Source: Rhodothermus marinus DSM 4252
GTDB taxonomy: Bacteria; Bacteroidota; Rhodothermia; Rhodothermales; Rhodothermaceae
Reading direction: 5' to 3'
NCBI RefSeq assembly: GCF_000024845.1
Contig: NC_013501.1
Coordinates: 2,274,874-2,338,873 of the forward strand
DNA length: 64,000 bases
Shown here: positions 7,364 through 16,428 of the stretch, one piece after another
Layout of the letters: each line of letters begins with the position of its first letter
Position numbering within the stretch: the stretch's first letter is position 1
Program-made: the position numbers and the translations under genes
The notes under the pieces: generated by a model
Told to the model about the DNA's origin: nothing
The model's database searches: none
The model's input: only the letters and a program-made list of their open reading frames with translations

Positions 7364-7927
7364 TCAGTTCTGCTGCGTGGCCGTGGTGTCTTCGGGCACC
7401 TGAATCCCCAGCCGCCGGGCCACCTCGCGCGTGATGTCCACCACGCGCCCTTCTTTCACGTACAGCAGCGCCTGTGCCCGCAGCACGACGTCCAGGTTCT
7501 GCTCCTGCGCCACCTGGTCGATCACCTGCTGCACGCGTTCCAGCAGCGGCTGCATCAGCTCGGCCTCGCGCTGGGCCAGCTGCTGCTGTCGGAGGGCCGA
7601 AGCCTCCTGGATCTGCTGCTGGAGTTGCAACAGCTCCTGCTCCCGCTCCTGGCGCCGCTGTTCAGAAAGCAGCGCCTGCTGCCGCTGGTAACGTTCCAGT
7701 TTCTCCTGATACTCGTTAAACATCTCCTGCAGCGCCTGCTGGCTTTCCTGCGCTTCCTTCTGGAGCTGCTGCTGAATGTCCCGATATTCCTTCATGTTGA
7801 CGATGATCACATCGGGATCGGTGTACCCGATGCGCAACGATTGCGCCGGACTGACTTCAGCCTTCAGCAGGCCCAGCATGAAAACGGCACCGATCAGCGC
7901 TTTGAGGGCAACACGACGATTGCGCAT
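7364..7927 (-). CDS. OmpH/Skp-family periplasmic chaperone, copy 2
   Basis: The 187-residue product has a signal peptide (hydrophobic ALIGAVFMLGLL, cleavage likely after SPAQS) and then the Skp/OmpH layout: a short beta strand LRIGYTDPDVI, a long Gln/Glu-rich antiparallel coiled coil (about residues 48-145), and returning strands LDVVLRAQALLYVKEGRVVDIT. Skp trimers hold unfolded outer-membrane proteins in the periplasm and deliver them to BamA. It follows a related but different ompH gene by 25 bp and is the last gene of the block before the terminator. Confidence 0.9.
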   Translation of the reverse strand: MRNRRVALKALIGAVFMLGLLKAEVSPAQSLRIGYTDPDVIIVNMKEYRDIQQQLQKEAQESQQALQEMFNEYQEKLERYQRQQALLSEQRRQEREQELLQLQQQIQEASALRQQQLAQREAELMQPLLERVQQVIDQVAQEQNLDVVLRAQALLYVKEGRVVDITREVARRLGIQVPEDTTATQQN

Positions 7928-7952
7928 GGGAGCATTCCCTGTTGGTTGGTCT

Positions 7953-8486
7953 TCAGTTCTGCGACTCGAGGTTTACGTTAAGCTCGGCGAGAACCCGATC
8001 GCTCAGGTCATGTTCCGGTGGGGCATACAGCAGCATGGGGGCTGCGGCTTTGTCGAGCACATAGTCGTACCCTTCATCACGGGCCACGGTCTCGATCGCC
8101 TCCAGCACCCGCTCCTGGATGGGACGCAGCAGGGCCTCCTGCTGGCGAAACAGCTCCCCTTCCGGTCCGAAGTACTGTTGCCGCAGGCGCTCCAGCTCCT
8201 CTTCGGCGCGCACGATCTCCTCACGGCGGCGCTGCCGCTCTTCCGGCGTGTAGAGCAGCTCGCGGGTCTGGTATTCCTCGAACATGCGGTCGATCTCCTG
8301 GCGGCGCCGGTCCAGCTCGGCCTGCCAGTCGCGCACCATCTGGTCCAGCTTCTGCTGAACCGCCTGGTACTCAGGCAACTTGCTCAGGATGTACTCGGTG
8401 TCCACGTACCCGATGCGGTGCTGCGCCAGGCCCACGCCGGTCAGGCACAGCGTCCCCAGCAGCAAGATTCCCAGTTTGCGCGGCAT
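7953..8486 (-). CDS. OmpH/Skp-family periplasmic chaperone, copy 1
   Basis: The 177-residue protein begins with a clear signal peptide (KLGILLLGTLCLTGVGLA) followed by HRIGYVDTEYILSKLPEYQ, the standard OmpH start, a charged coiled coil rich in Arg/Glu (about residues 45-130), and the closing YDYVLDKAAAPMLLY. It lies 15 bp after bamA on the same strand, the arrangement found in many Gram-negative genomes, and is expected to chaperone BamA substrates. The two tandem ompH genes are diverged and likely form distinct homotrimers or mixed trimers. Confidence 0.92.
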   Translation of the reverse strand: MPRKLGILLLGTLCLTGVGLAQHRIGYVDTEYILSKLPEYQAVQQKLDQMVRDWQAELDRRRQEIDRMFEEYQTRELLYTPEERQRRREEIVRAEEELERLRQQYFGPEGELFRQQEALLRPIQERVLEAIETVARDEGYDYVLDKAAAPMLLYAPPEHDLSDRVLAELNVNLESQN

Positions 8487-8501
8487 ACGTAAGCGTTCCG
8501 G

Positions 8502-10958
8502 TTAGTTGTTGAAGCCCTGGCCCAGCGAGAACTGGAAGTACCAGCGCCGCGATCCGTCGTGGCTCTGCGTGGAGATGGGCTGGAATTCGTCGAAGTTGTA
8601 GCCGTAGACCAGCTCGACCATGCCCAGGATGGGCAGGAAGAGCCGCACGCCAAAGCCGGCCGAGCGGAAAAGCTGCGCCGGGTTGTAGGTGGCAAAGCGA
8701 TCCCAGGTGTTGGCCGCGTCCATGAACAGGTACGGCGCCGCCTGCAGCTGCGGTGTCTGCACAGCCAGCCAGCGCAGCTCCGAGGTGTACTTGTTCAGGA
8801 TGCGACCGCCGACCGGCTCGTTGTTCAGGCGCGGACCGAGCACCCCCAGCGGATAGCCGCGCATGTAGACGATGTCCTTTCCGTAATAGCCGAAGGCGCC
8901 CTGCGTGTCGAAGGGCGAGCCGCCCACGATGAAACGCTGGAAGGCCACCGGATCGCCGGTGATCGAGCCGATGTAGCCGAACTCACTGCCGAAGCCCAAC
9001 GACACCTTCTTGAACAGCGGCACGTTCCAGCTCGTCTTCAGGCGCCACTTGTGGTACTGCACGAAGTCGCCGAAGGGCAGCGCCACATCGACCGACAGGC
9101 GCACCAGCGAGCCGGCCGTCGGAAACAGCGGGTTGTCCAGCGAATTGCGCGTCAGTCCCGCCCGCACGGTCACCTCCCGGCTCACCCCGCGGGGCAGCGT
9201 CGAGGTGAAGTTGTCGTTGTTGAAGTACTGAAAGCCCAGTCCCAGTGAGCCTGTGAAGTAGTCATCAGGCCATTTCAGCCGCCGTTCGTAGAAGACACGA
9301 CTGGTAAAGGTAGTCAGGTTGCCGATGTTGCTGAAGTACGGATAGTCGCTGAAGCGCGTGTAGTCCAGCGAAAAACCGACCGGGTTGGGCCGTCCCCGGA
9401 ACCAGGGCTCGGTGAACGAGATGCCGTAGCTCTGGTAGTAGGTGCCGTTCGTCTGCACACTCAGCGACAGCTGCTGCCCGTCGCCCGAAGGCAGTGGCCG
9501 CCAGGCCTTGCCGTTGAACAGGTTCTGGGCCGAGAAATTGTTGAGCGTAAAGCGCAGCATGAGGATCAGCCCGAGTTGCCCCCACGTACCCGAGAGCTCC
9601 AGCTGGTCGCTCCCGACCTCTTCCACCTTGTAGGTCAGATCGACCGTCTTTTTCTCCGGATTGATCTGCACCTCGGGACCGGCCGCCAGCGCTTCCTGGT
9701 TGAAGTAGTTGAGCTGCGCCAGGCGTCGGATCGACTCCTGGATGGCATCGCGGCTGAACGTCTGACCCGGAATCGTATAGAGTTCGCGCCGGATGACGTG
9801 CTCTTTGGTCTTCTGATTGCCGGCGATATTGATCGTGCCGAATTCAAAGACGTCGCCTTCGTACACGTCGAAGTGCAGATCCAGCGAATCACCTCCCACC
9901 ACGCGAATGGTCGGCTCCGCACGGAAAAGCATGTAGCCCCGGTTCATGTAGAGGCTGGAAACGTCCGTGCTGCGCTTGTTACCGTAGAGGTTCTCTTCCA
10001 GCTTCTTCCGGTTGAACGGATCCCCTTTCTTGAAGCCCAGCGCCTCGGTCAGCGCCTCGTCGGGAAACACCGTATTGCCCTCCCATTCGATGTTCCGGAT
10101 ATAGTAGCGCGGGCCTTCGTGCACGGTGATTTTAACGATCAGCTCCGGATCCTCCGTGTTCTCGGCCAGATAGACCGTGTCGTCAACGATCCGGGCATCG
10201 TAGAAGCCTTTTTCGTTGTAGTAGTCGATGAGGGCCTGCAGGTCTTCCTCGAACTTTTCCGGGTCGAAGCGGGCCTTTCGCCAGAAACGCCACCAGCTTT
10301 TCTGCTTGGTGTGCTTCATTTTACCCCGGAGCTTGCCGTCGGAGATCTGCTCGTTCCCTTCGAAAAGGATCTTGCCGATTTTGACTTTTTCGCCCCGGTC
10401 TACGTCGAAATGCAGGATGACCTCGCCGTTTTCGTTCTCCTCGCGGCGCGTGGTGACCTTCGCGAGCAGGTAGCCTTTTTCTTTCAGGTAATCCCGGATG
10501 ATCTGCTCGGAACGCTCAATGTCGGTCGGGCGCACCCGGGCTCCGCGAAACAACGGCAGCCGTTTGCGCAGCTCTTTCTGGTCGCCCTTTTTCAGGCCAG
10601 AGAAGGTGTAGTCGGCCAGCCGGGGCTCTTCCTGCACGCGGATGGTCAGGTAGACGGCATTGCCTTCCCGCCGCTGCTCCACGATCTGCACCTGCGAGAA
10701 CAGGCCCAGTCGGTAGACGCCTCGGATCGCTTCGGCCAGCGCCGGGTCGCCCGGCAACGCAAGCTCCTGGCCGATGCGCAGGCCGCTGGCCTGCCGCACG
10801 ATGTCTTCGGTGTTTTCGCGACTGACGCCTTTGATCTCCAGTCCCTGCAGCACAACGCGGCTGACGCCATTGGGCGAGGACGTCTGTGCCCGAGCAACGC
10901 CCAGCGTCAGCAGCAACCCACTGCACAGTAGCACCACAATCTGTTTCACCTGCGGCAT
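8502..10958 (-). CDS. bamA: Outer-membrane protein assembly factor BamA (Omp85)
   Basis: The 818-residue protein is the central component of the beta-barrel assembly machine. It has a signal peptide (IVVLLCSGLLLTLGVARAQ), five POTRA repeats covering about residues 30-430 (for example VSRVVLQGLEIKGVS, LADYTFSGLKKGDQKELRKR, VKIGKILFEGNEQI, YYIRNIEWEGNTVF, FEFGTINIAGNQKT), and a C-terminal 16-strand barrel ending in a phenylalanine-rich strand (WYFQFSLGQGFNN). The barrel contains VGGSPFDTQGAFGYYGKDIVYMRGYP-like loop 6 residues with the conserved RGY. The ATG at 10958 is preferred because it starts the signal peptide. It sits between uppS and ompH. Confidence 0.96.
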   Translation of the reverse strand: MPQVKQIVVLLCSGLLLTLGVARAQTSSPNGVSRVVLQGLEIKGVSRENTEDIVRQASGLRIGQELALPGDPALAEAIRGVYRLGLFSQVQIVEQRREGNAVYLTIRVQEEPRLADYTFSGLKKGDQKELRKRLPLFRGARVRPTDIERSEQIIRDYLKEKGYLLAKVTTRREENENGEVILHFDVDRGEKVKIGKILFEGNEQISDGKLRGKMKHTKQKSWWRFWRKARFDPEKFEEDLQALIDYYNEKGFYDARIVDDTVYLAENTEDPELIVKITVHEGPRYYIRNIEWEGNTVFPDEALTEALGFKKGDPFNRKKLEENLYGNKRSTDVSSLYMNRGYMLFRAEPTIRVVGGDSLDLHFDVYEGDVFEFGTINIAGNQKTKEHVIRRELYTIPGQTFSRDAIQESIRRLAQLNYFNQEALAAGPEVQINPEKKTVDLTYKVEEVGSDQLELSGTWGQLGLILMLRFTLNNFSAQNLFNGKAWRPLPSGDGQQLSLSVQTNGTYYQSYGISFTEPWFRGRPNPVGFSLDYTRFSDYPYFSNIGNLTTFTSRVFYERRLKWPDDYFTGSLGLGFQYFNNDNFTSTLPRGVSREVTVRAGLTRNSLDNPLFPTAGSLVRLSVDVALPFGDFVQYHKWRLKTSWNVPLFKKVSLGFGSEFGYIGSITGDPVAFQRFIVGGSPFDTQGAFGYYGKDIVYMRGYPLGVLGPRLNNEPVGGRILNKYTSELRWLAVQTPQLQAAPYLFMDAANTWDRFATYNPAQLFRSAGFGVRLFLPILGMVELVYGYNFDEFQPISTQSHDGSRRWYFQFSLGQGFNN

Positions 10959-10998
10959 GACGGCGTCTGCGAAAAGTGTCTGTCCCCTGTTTAACGTT

Positions 10999-11820
10999 TT
11001 ATTCGGTACCATTCGTATCCGAGGTATAGATGCGGCCAAACCGTCGCTCACGGTTCTGGTAGCTGCGGATGGCCTCGTAGAGCTGGCGCCGCCGGAAGGC
11101 GGGCCAGTAAACGTCTGTGATGTAAAGTTCGGTGTAGGCGATCTGCCAGAGCAGGAAGTTGGATACGCGAAATTCGCCACCCGTCCGGATCAGCAGGTCG
11201 GGATCGGGCAGTCCAGCACCGGGCAGTGCGGCGGCGAACGTCGCCTCGTCGATGTCCTCGGGGCGAAGCGCACCTTCCTGCACGCGGCGGGCCAGGGTGC
11301 GCACGGCCTGCAGGATTTCCCAGCGGCCGCTGTAGGAAAGCGCCAACGTCAGCACCAGTCGGTCGTTTCGGGCCGTCTCCTGCACGGCCTGTTCCAGTTC
11401 GGCCTGGCACACCGGCGGAAGCTGCGCCATCTCGCCCAACACACGTAGCTGCACGCCGTTTTCCAGCAGCCGGGTCTTCTCCCGGCGAATCGTCTTCACC
11501 AGGAGTTGCATGAGTGCGTTGACCTCGGAGGCCGGCCGCTGCCAGTTCTCCGTGCTGAAGGTGTAGAGCGTCAGGTACGGAATGCCGAGCTGCACACAGG
11601 CTTCCGTGATGTCGCGCACCGACTCGACGCCTTCGTAGTGGCCGACCACGCGCCGCTTGCCCTGCTGCTGGGCCCAGCGGCCGTTCCCGTCCATGATGAT
11701 GGCGATATGGACGGGCAAGGGTCCCCGCTGCCGGAGCTCCTCCTGCAGCGCCCGGTCTTCTTCGGTCTGCACCTTGCCCGTGATGGTCACCGGGTCGGCC
11801 GTGTTCGTGGTGCTGCCCAC
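10999..11820 (-). CDS. uppS: Isoprenyl (undecaprenyl) diphosphate synthase
   Basis: The 273-residue cis-prenyltransferase makes the long polyprenyl diphosphate carrier lipid used for peptidoglycan and other envelope polymers. Signature segments are HIAIIMDGNGRWAQQQ (catalytic Asp), GHYEGVESVRDI, LTLYTFSTENWQRP and the substrate-binding LLIRTGGEFRVSNFLLWQ. The usual RTSGE is RTGGE here, a mild change. About 37 residues precede the core, somewhat longer than average; an internal start cannot be excluded. It lies 34 bp after rseP and 40 bp before bamA. Confidence 0.95.
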   Translation of the reverse strand: MGSTTNTADPVTITGKVQTEEDRALQEELRQRGPLPVHIAIIMDGNGRWAQQQGKRRVVGHYEGVESVRDITEACVQLGIPYLTLYTFSTENWQRPASEVNALMQLLVKTIRREKTRLLENGVQLRVLGEMAQLPPVCQAELEQAVQETARNDRLVLTLALSYSGRWEILQAVRTLARRVQEGALRPEDIDEATFAAALPGAGLPDPDLLIRTGGEFRVSNFLLWQIAYTELYITDVYWPAFRRRQLYEAIRSYQNRERRFGRIYTSDTNGTE

Positions 11821-11854
11821 GTCTTTTCGGTTTGGATTCTCTGGGTTAAACCCC

Positions 11855-13264
11855 TTACAACCGCAATAGATCGTTCAGGATCACAAAGGCCATGAAGGCG
11901 AGCAGCAGGATCATACCCACCTGCTGCAGGGCCAGCCGCACCCGCACCGAGGGCTCCCGACGCGCGACCGCTTCGTAGAGCAGAAACAGCAGGTGGCCGC
12001 CGTCGAGCGCCGGGATCGGCAGAATGTTCACGATGGCGAGCGTAATCGACAGCACCGCCACGATATTCCAGAAGGCACGCCCGCCCGCCTCGGCTGCCTC
12101 CTTGGTGACCTTCGCGATCATGATCGGGCCACCCACGTTCTCCCGGAAGCTCTCCTGCCCGGTCACCATGCGGCGGAGGCTGGTCAGAATCACGCGCGTG
12201 TGCGTCCAGGTCTCCTCCACCCCGGCCAGCAGCGCCGCCCCGATCCCGTACCGCACGCGCTGTACGCCGAAGTACTCCATGAGCAGCTGCGGCGTGGGCG
12301 CAGCAATGCCCAGGTAGTAACGGTTCGTCTCCGGATCGTAGTATGGCTGAATTGTCGCTTCATAGACGACCCCGTCGGGACGACGCGCCACCAGGACGGC
12401 CCCTTCGGGCACGGCCGCGCTGGTGTCGGGCCGCAGCCAGCGCACGCGCATGGGCCGGTCGCCCCGCTGCTGCACCACCTCGACCAGTTCGTTCCAGAAC
12501 CCGATGGCGACCGAGTCGATCGCCAGGATGCGATCGCCCGGCCGTAGCCCTGCCTTTGCAGCCGGCGAACCTTCCAGCACCCCGCCCACCAGCGGCGGAT
12601 CGACCGAGATGCCCAGCACACCGCCCCGGCGGCTGAGCTGCGTCATCAGGTCCGGCGGCCCGGCAAACGTCAGCGTGTCGCCGTTGCGCACGACGGTGAT
12701 CGTAAACGGATCGGCCAGCAGCGCCTCCAGGTTGCGCAGGTCGCCGTAGCGCTTGAGCGGCCGTCCGTTCACCGCCACGATACGGTCGCCCGTGCGCAGC
12801 CCCATCTCGTAGGCCAGCGACCCCTCGGCCACATAGACGGCCTGCACGTTTTCGGCGGGGATGTACAGCTCGCCGTAGGCCAGCTTCAGCCCGGCAAAGA
12901 TGAGCGCCGCCAGCAAAATGTTGAAAAGCACCCCTCCTGAAATGACCAGCATCCGCTGCCAGAGGGGCTTGGCGCGAAACTCCCAGGGCTCGGGCGGCCG
13001 GTTGACGAACTCGGTATCCAGATTCTCGTCGATCAGCCCGGCAATCTTCACGTAACCGCCCAGCGGTGTGGCCCCGATCACGTATTCCGTTTCGCCCCGA
13101 CGCCAGCTGAAAATTTTCGGTGGAAAGCCGATGGAAAACTTCTCGACCCGCATGCCGAAAAGCCGGGCAAAGAGGAAGTGGCCCATCTCGTGCGTGAACA
13201 CGAGAATCATGATGGCCAGAACCACCCAGAAGACGTAGGTCAGCAGGTTCAGCACGCTCTCCAT
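11855..13264 (-). CDS. rseP: RIP metalloprotease RseP (site-2 protease)
   Basis: The 469-residue membrane protease has the zinc-binding HEMGH motif at residues 25-29 within the first membrane helix, two PDZ domains in the middle (one around SLAYEMGLRTGDRIVAVNG, one around SPAAKAGLRPGDRILAID), and the second active-site motif NILPIPALDGGHLL near the C-terminus in a membrane helix. It would cut anti-sigma factors or remnant signal peptides inside the inner membrane, linking envelope stress to transcription. The ATG at 13264 is chosen because it puts the first helix at the N-terminus. It lies between dxr and uppS. Confidence 0.96.
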   Translation of the reverse strand: MESVLNLLTYVFWVVLAIMILVFTHEMGHFLFARLFGMRVEKFSIGFPPKIFSWRRGETEYVIGATPLGGYVKIAGLIDENLDTEFVNRPPEPWEFRAKPLWQRMLVISGGVLFNILLAALIFAGLKLAYGELYIPAENVQAVYVAEGSLAYEMGLRTGDRIVAVNGRPLKRYGDLRNLEALLADPFTITVVRNGDTLTFAGPPDLMTQLSRRGGVLGISVDPPLVGGVLEGSPAAKAGLRPGDRILAIDSVAIGFWNELVEVVQQRGDRPMRVRWLRPDTSAAVPEGAVLVARRPDGVVYEATIQPYYDPETNRYYLGIAAPTPQLLMEYFGVQRVRYGIGAALLAGVEETWTHTRVILTSLRRMVTGQESFRENVGGPIMIAKVTKEAAEAGGRAFWNIVAVLSITLAIVNILPIPALDGGHLLFLLYEAVARREPSVRVRLALQQVGMILLLAFMAFVILNDLLRL

Positions 13265-13305
13265 GGATTTGCTGCAAGCGCCTCCAATTCCGGGATTGCC
13301 CGCCT

Positions 13306-14520
13306 TCAATGGGCGGCCACACCGGCGAGTTCCTGCACGTACCGCCGCGCCCTGCGGTCGGCTTCCTGCAGGTGTTCGTAGGAGGGCACCTCGTCGGGCT
13401 CGCTCAGGTGTTCAAGGGCCGCCTCAACCAGTCGCGCTATGTCGGTAAAGCGAATCTGTTCCTGCAGAAAGAGCTGGACGGCCTGCTCGTTGGCGGCGTT
13501 GAGCACGGCCGGCGCCGTGCCACCCCGACGCAGTGCTTCGTAGGCCAGCGGCAGGCAGGGAAACCGCGCTGGATCGGGCGCCTCGAAGTCGAGCCGGCCC
13601 AGCTGCACCCAGTCGATGCGCTCGTGCGGGGCCTCCCAGCGTTCGGGATAGCTCAGCGCGTACTGGATGGGCAGCCGCATGTCGGGCACGCCGAGCTGCG
13701 CTTTCGTCGAGCCGTCGACAAAGGTGACCATCGAATGAATGATCGACTGAGGATGCACGAGCACCTGGATGCGCTCGGCCGGTAGCTCGAAGAGCCAGTG
13801 CGCCTCGATGACCTCCAGCCCTTTGTTCATCATGGTGGCCGAATCGACCGTCACCTTGGCGCCCATCGACCAGTTCGGGTGGCAGAGCGCCTCGTCCGGT
13901 GTGATGTGGTCGAACGTCTCCAGCGGTCGCGTCCGGAACGGCCCGCCCGAAGCCGTCAGGATCAGCGTTTCGACCGAAGCCGGATTCTCTCCAACCAGAC
14001 ATTGAAAGATGGCCGAATGCTCACTGTCGACCGGGATCAACGTACCCCCGTGCCGGCGCAGGGCTTCATGCACCAGCGCCCCGCCGGCCACCAGCGTCTC
14101 CTTGTTGGCCAGCGCCACCTGCTTGCCGGCTTCCAGGGCCGCCAGCACCGGACGCAGTCCGGCAAAGCCGACGAGTGCCGCCACCACCACGTCCACGTCC
14201 GGCCGCTGCACGCAGGCGCAGAGCCCTTCCTCCCCCTGCAATACCTCGATCCCTGTGCCGGCCAGCGCCTCGCGAAGCTGCCGGTAGCCCTCCGGATCGT
14301 CGATCACCACACAGGCCGGACGAAATTCCAGGGCCTGCTGAAGCAGACGCGCCGCGTTGCGACGGGCCGTCAGGACCTGCACCGAGAGCCGATCCGGGAA
14401 AAGCCGCACGATGTCGAGCGTCTGCGTGCCGATCGAACCCGTCGCGCCCAGCACGGCCAGCCGACGGGGCGCAGCAACCGGCGACGATGCCGTCTCGGAA
14501 GTTTCCTGCACGGGTTGCAT
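13306..14520 (-). CDS. dxr: 1-deoxy-D-xylulose 5-phosphate reductoisomerase
   Basis: The 404-residue enzyme converts DXP to 2-C-methyl-D-erythritol 4-phosphate with NADPH, the committed step of the MEP isoprenoid pathway. Visible features are the NADPH-binding LAVLGATGSIGTQTLDI, ANKETLVAGG, the metal-site PVDSEHSAIFQCL and the long signature MGAKVTVDSATMMNKGLEVI. The start at 14520 leaves a 30-residue Ser/Thr/Pro-rich extension before the Rossmann fold. It heads the minus-strand block dxr-rseP-uppS-bamA-ompH-ompH, which joins isoprenoid precursor supply, carrier-lipid synthesis and outer-membrane assembly. Its promoter lies in the 79 bp shared with the divergent TPR gene. Confidence 0.96.
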   Translation of the reverse strand: MQPVQETSETASSPVAAPRRLAVLGATGSIGTQTLDIVRLFPDRLSVQVLTARRNAARLLQQALEFRPACVVIDDPEGYRQLREALAGTGIEVLQGEEGLCACVQRPDVDVVVAALVGFAGLRPVLAALEAGKQVALANKETLVAGGALVHEALRRHGGTLIPVDSEHSAIFQCLVGENPASVETLILTASGGPFRTRPLETFDHITPDEALCHPNWSMGAKVTVDSATMMNKGLEVIEAHWLFELPAERIQVLVHPQSIIHSMVTFVDGSTKAQLGVPDMRLPIQYALSYPERWEAPHERIDWVQLGRLDFEAPDPARFPCLPLAYEALRRGGTAPAVLNAANEQAVQLFLQEQIRFTDIARLVEAALEHLSEPDEVPSYEHLQEADRRARRYVQELAGVAAH

Positions 14521-14599
14521 GGTTGTTGGAAACGAATCCGGGCGCTCTCTGTACGACGAAGGGTTGCGTTTTGCTTCCGGCCGAAAACCTTCCGCCCGT

Positions 14600-16423
14600 A
14601 TGCGCCGACGTCCTGCGCGCACGTTTCATCTGGCCGCGTTGCTGCTGGCGCTGAGCACCGCGTCCCGTGCGCAGGCGCCCGACAGCCTGCTCATGGTACG
14701 CTACCGCACCGCCGAACAACTGCTCCGCAGCGGCCAGTACCAGCAGGCCCTCCCCCTGCTGGAGTCGCTCTACCGGGAGCGCCCCGATGTTTACGTTTTC
14801 TACGACCGGCTCAAGCAGGTCTACGAAAACCTCAAACGCTACGACGATGCGTTGCGCCTGATCGAATCGCGGCTGGATGCGCGCGCGCCCAATCCGGCGC
14901 TGCTGGCCGAAAAGGGCCGGCTGCTCTACCTGAAAGGCGACGAAGCAGGTGCAGAAGCAGCCTGGGAAGCGGCCATCCAGGCGGCCCCGCAGCAGAGCGG
15001 CACCTACCGCGTGGTCTATCAGACGCTGCTCGAGCTGCGACGCTTCGACGAGGCCATTCGCGTACTGGAGCGCGCCCGGCGCACGCTTGCCAACCCCTCG
15101 GTATTCCTGCTGGACCTGGCCTACCTCTACAGTCTCGATGGCCGCTACGAAGAGGCCATGGAGTCTTACCGGGAATTTCTGCAGCAGGACGCCCGCCGGC
15201 TGGGCTTCGTGCAGACGCGCCTGGAGCCCTTCATGGACGAAGCGGCCGCCCGCGAGGCCGGCATTGCCGTCTTCGAGCGGGCCGTCCGTCGCGAGCCGCT
15301 GAACCCGGCCTTCCGCCAGATGCTGGCCTGGCTCTACCTGCGCAACGGCGACTACGACCGGGCGCTGGACGTGTACCGGGCGCTGGATCGATTGCAGCAG
15401 GCGCAGGGCCAGCTCCTGCTGCAATTCGCCCTGCAGGCCCGTGACGCAGGCGCCCTCGACGCAGCCCGCGCCGCGCTGGAGGACATCCTGCGACAATCCG
15501 GCGCTTCTGTGCTCCCGGAGGCGCACTACGAACTGGGCCTCCTCTACGAGCAGCAGGCGCACGACGGCGATACGACGGCTGCCCGCCTGGCCCGCCACAT
15601 GTATCGAGATTTCCTGACCGCCTTCCCCGGTCATCCACTCGTTCCGGACGCCCTCTACCGGCTGGCGCGACTGGAGCTGGACGTGCTGTACCACCCGCAG
15701 GCCGCCGACTCGCTCCTGGCGGTGCTGCTGGACCGCTACGCCGACCACGAGGTGGCCTGGCAGGCCCGCTTCGATCAGGGCCGGCTGGCGCTGCAGGCCG
15801 GCGACCTGAGCGCCGCGCGCCTGGCCTTCCTGCGGCTGCTCGACGCGCGCCGCACCGGCCCGCTGGCCGAAGCCGCCCGCTACCAGCTTGCCCTGCTCGA
15901 CTTCTACGACGGTGCCTTCGAGGCGGCCCTTGCGCAGCTCGACATCCTCGTCGAAGATGCCGCTTCCGACGTGGCCAACGATGCACTCACACTCCGCCTG
16001 CTCATCCAGGAAAACCGCGGCCCGGACTCGCTCGACACTCCGCTCCGGCGCTACGCACAGGCCCGACTCCTGATGGCTCAGAACCAACCCGAAGCGGCGC
16101 TCGATTCGCTGAACGTGCTGCAACAGGACGTGGGCGCGCACCCGATCGCCGACGACGTGACGCTGCTGCGGGCCCGCCTGCTCCGCCGGCTGGGACGTCC
16201 CACCGAAGCCCTCGCGCTTCTGCTCGAATTTCCCCTGCGCTACCCCCGGAGCCCGCTACGCGACCAGAGCCTCTACGAGGCGGCCCGCATCCAGGAAGAG
16301 GACCTGCGCGACCATGCGGCCGCCCTCGACACCTACACGCGCCTGCTGACGGAATTTCCTGGATCGCCCCTGATTCCGGAAGTACGTACGCGCATTCGCA
16401 ACCTTCGCGGAGAAGACGCCTGA
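14600..16423 (+). CDS. Secreted TPR-repeat protein
   Basis: The 607-residue product has an N-terminal signal peptide (HLAALLLALSTASRAQA) and is otherwise a chain of tetratricopeptide helices (for example RSGQYQQALPLLESLYRERP, LAYLYSLDGRYEEAMESYRE, LAWLYLRNGDYDRALDVYRA, and YbgF/Tol-Pal-like repeats near the C-terminus such as AALDTYTRLLTEFPGSPLIPE). It should lie in the periplasm or at the outer membrane as a protein-interaction scaffold. Partners are unknown. The ATG at 14600 is chosen because it starts the signal peptide; the frame is open upstream into dxr. The next gene begins 5 bp after its stop. Confidence 0.85.
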   Translation: MRRRPARTFHLAALLLALSTASRAQAPDSLLMVRYRTAEQLLRSGQYQQALPLLESLYRERPDVYVFYDRLKQVYENLKRYDDALRLIESRLDARAPNPALLAEKGRLLYLKGDEAGAEAAWEAAIQAAPQQSGTYRVVYQTLLELRRFDEAIRVLERARRTLANPSVFLLDLAYLYSLDGRYEEAMESYREFLQQDARRLGFVQTRLEPFMDEAAAREAGIAVFERAVRREPLNPAFRQMLAWLYLRNGDYDRALDVYRALDRLQQAQGQLLLQFALQARDAGALDAARAALEDILRQSGASVLPEAHYELGLLYEQQAHDGDTTAARLARHMYRDFLTAFPGHPLVPDALYRLARLELDVLYHPQAADSLLAVLLDRYADHEVAWQARFDQGRLALQAGDLSAARLAFLRLLDARRTGPLAEAARYQLALLDFYDGAFEAALAQLDILVEDAASDVANDALTLRLLIQENRGPDSLDTPLRRYAQARLLMAQNQPEAALDSLNVLQQDVGAHPIADDVTLLRARLLRRLGRPTEALALLLEFPLRYPRSPLRDQSLYEAARIQEEDLRDHAAALDTYTRLLTEFPGSPLIPEVRTRIRNLRGEDA

Positions 16424-16428
16424 ACGCC

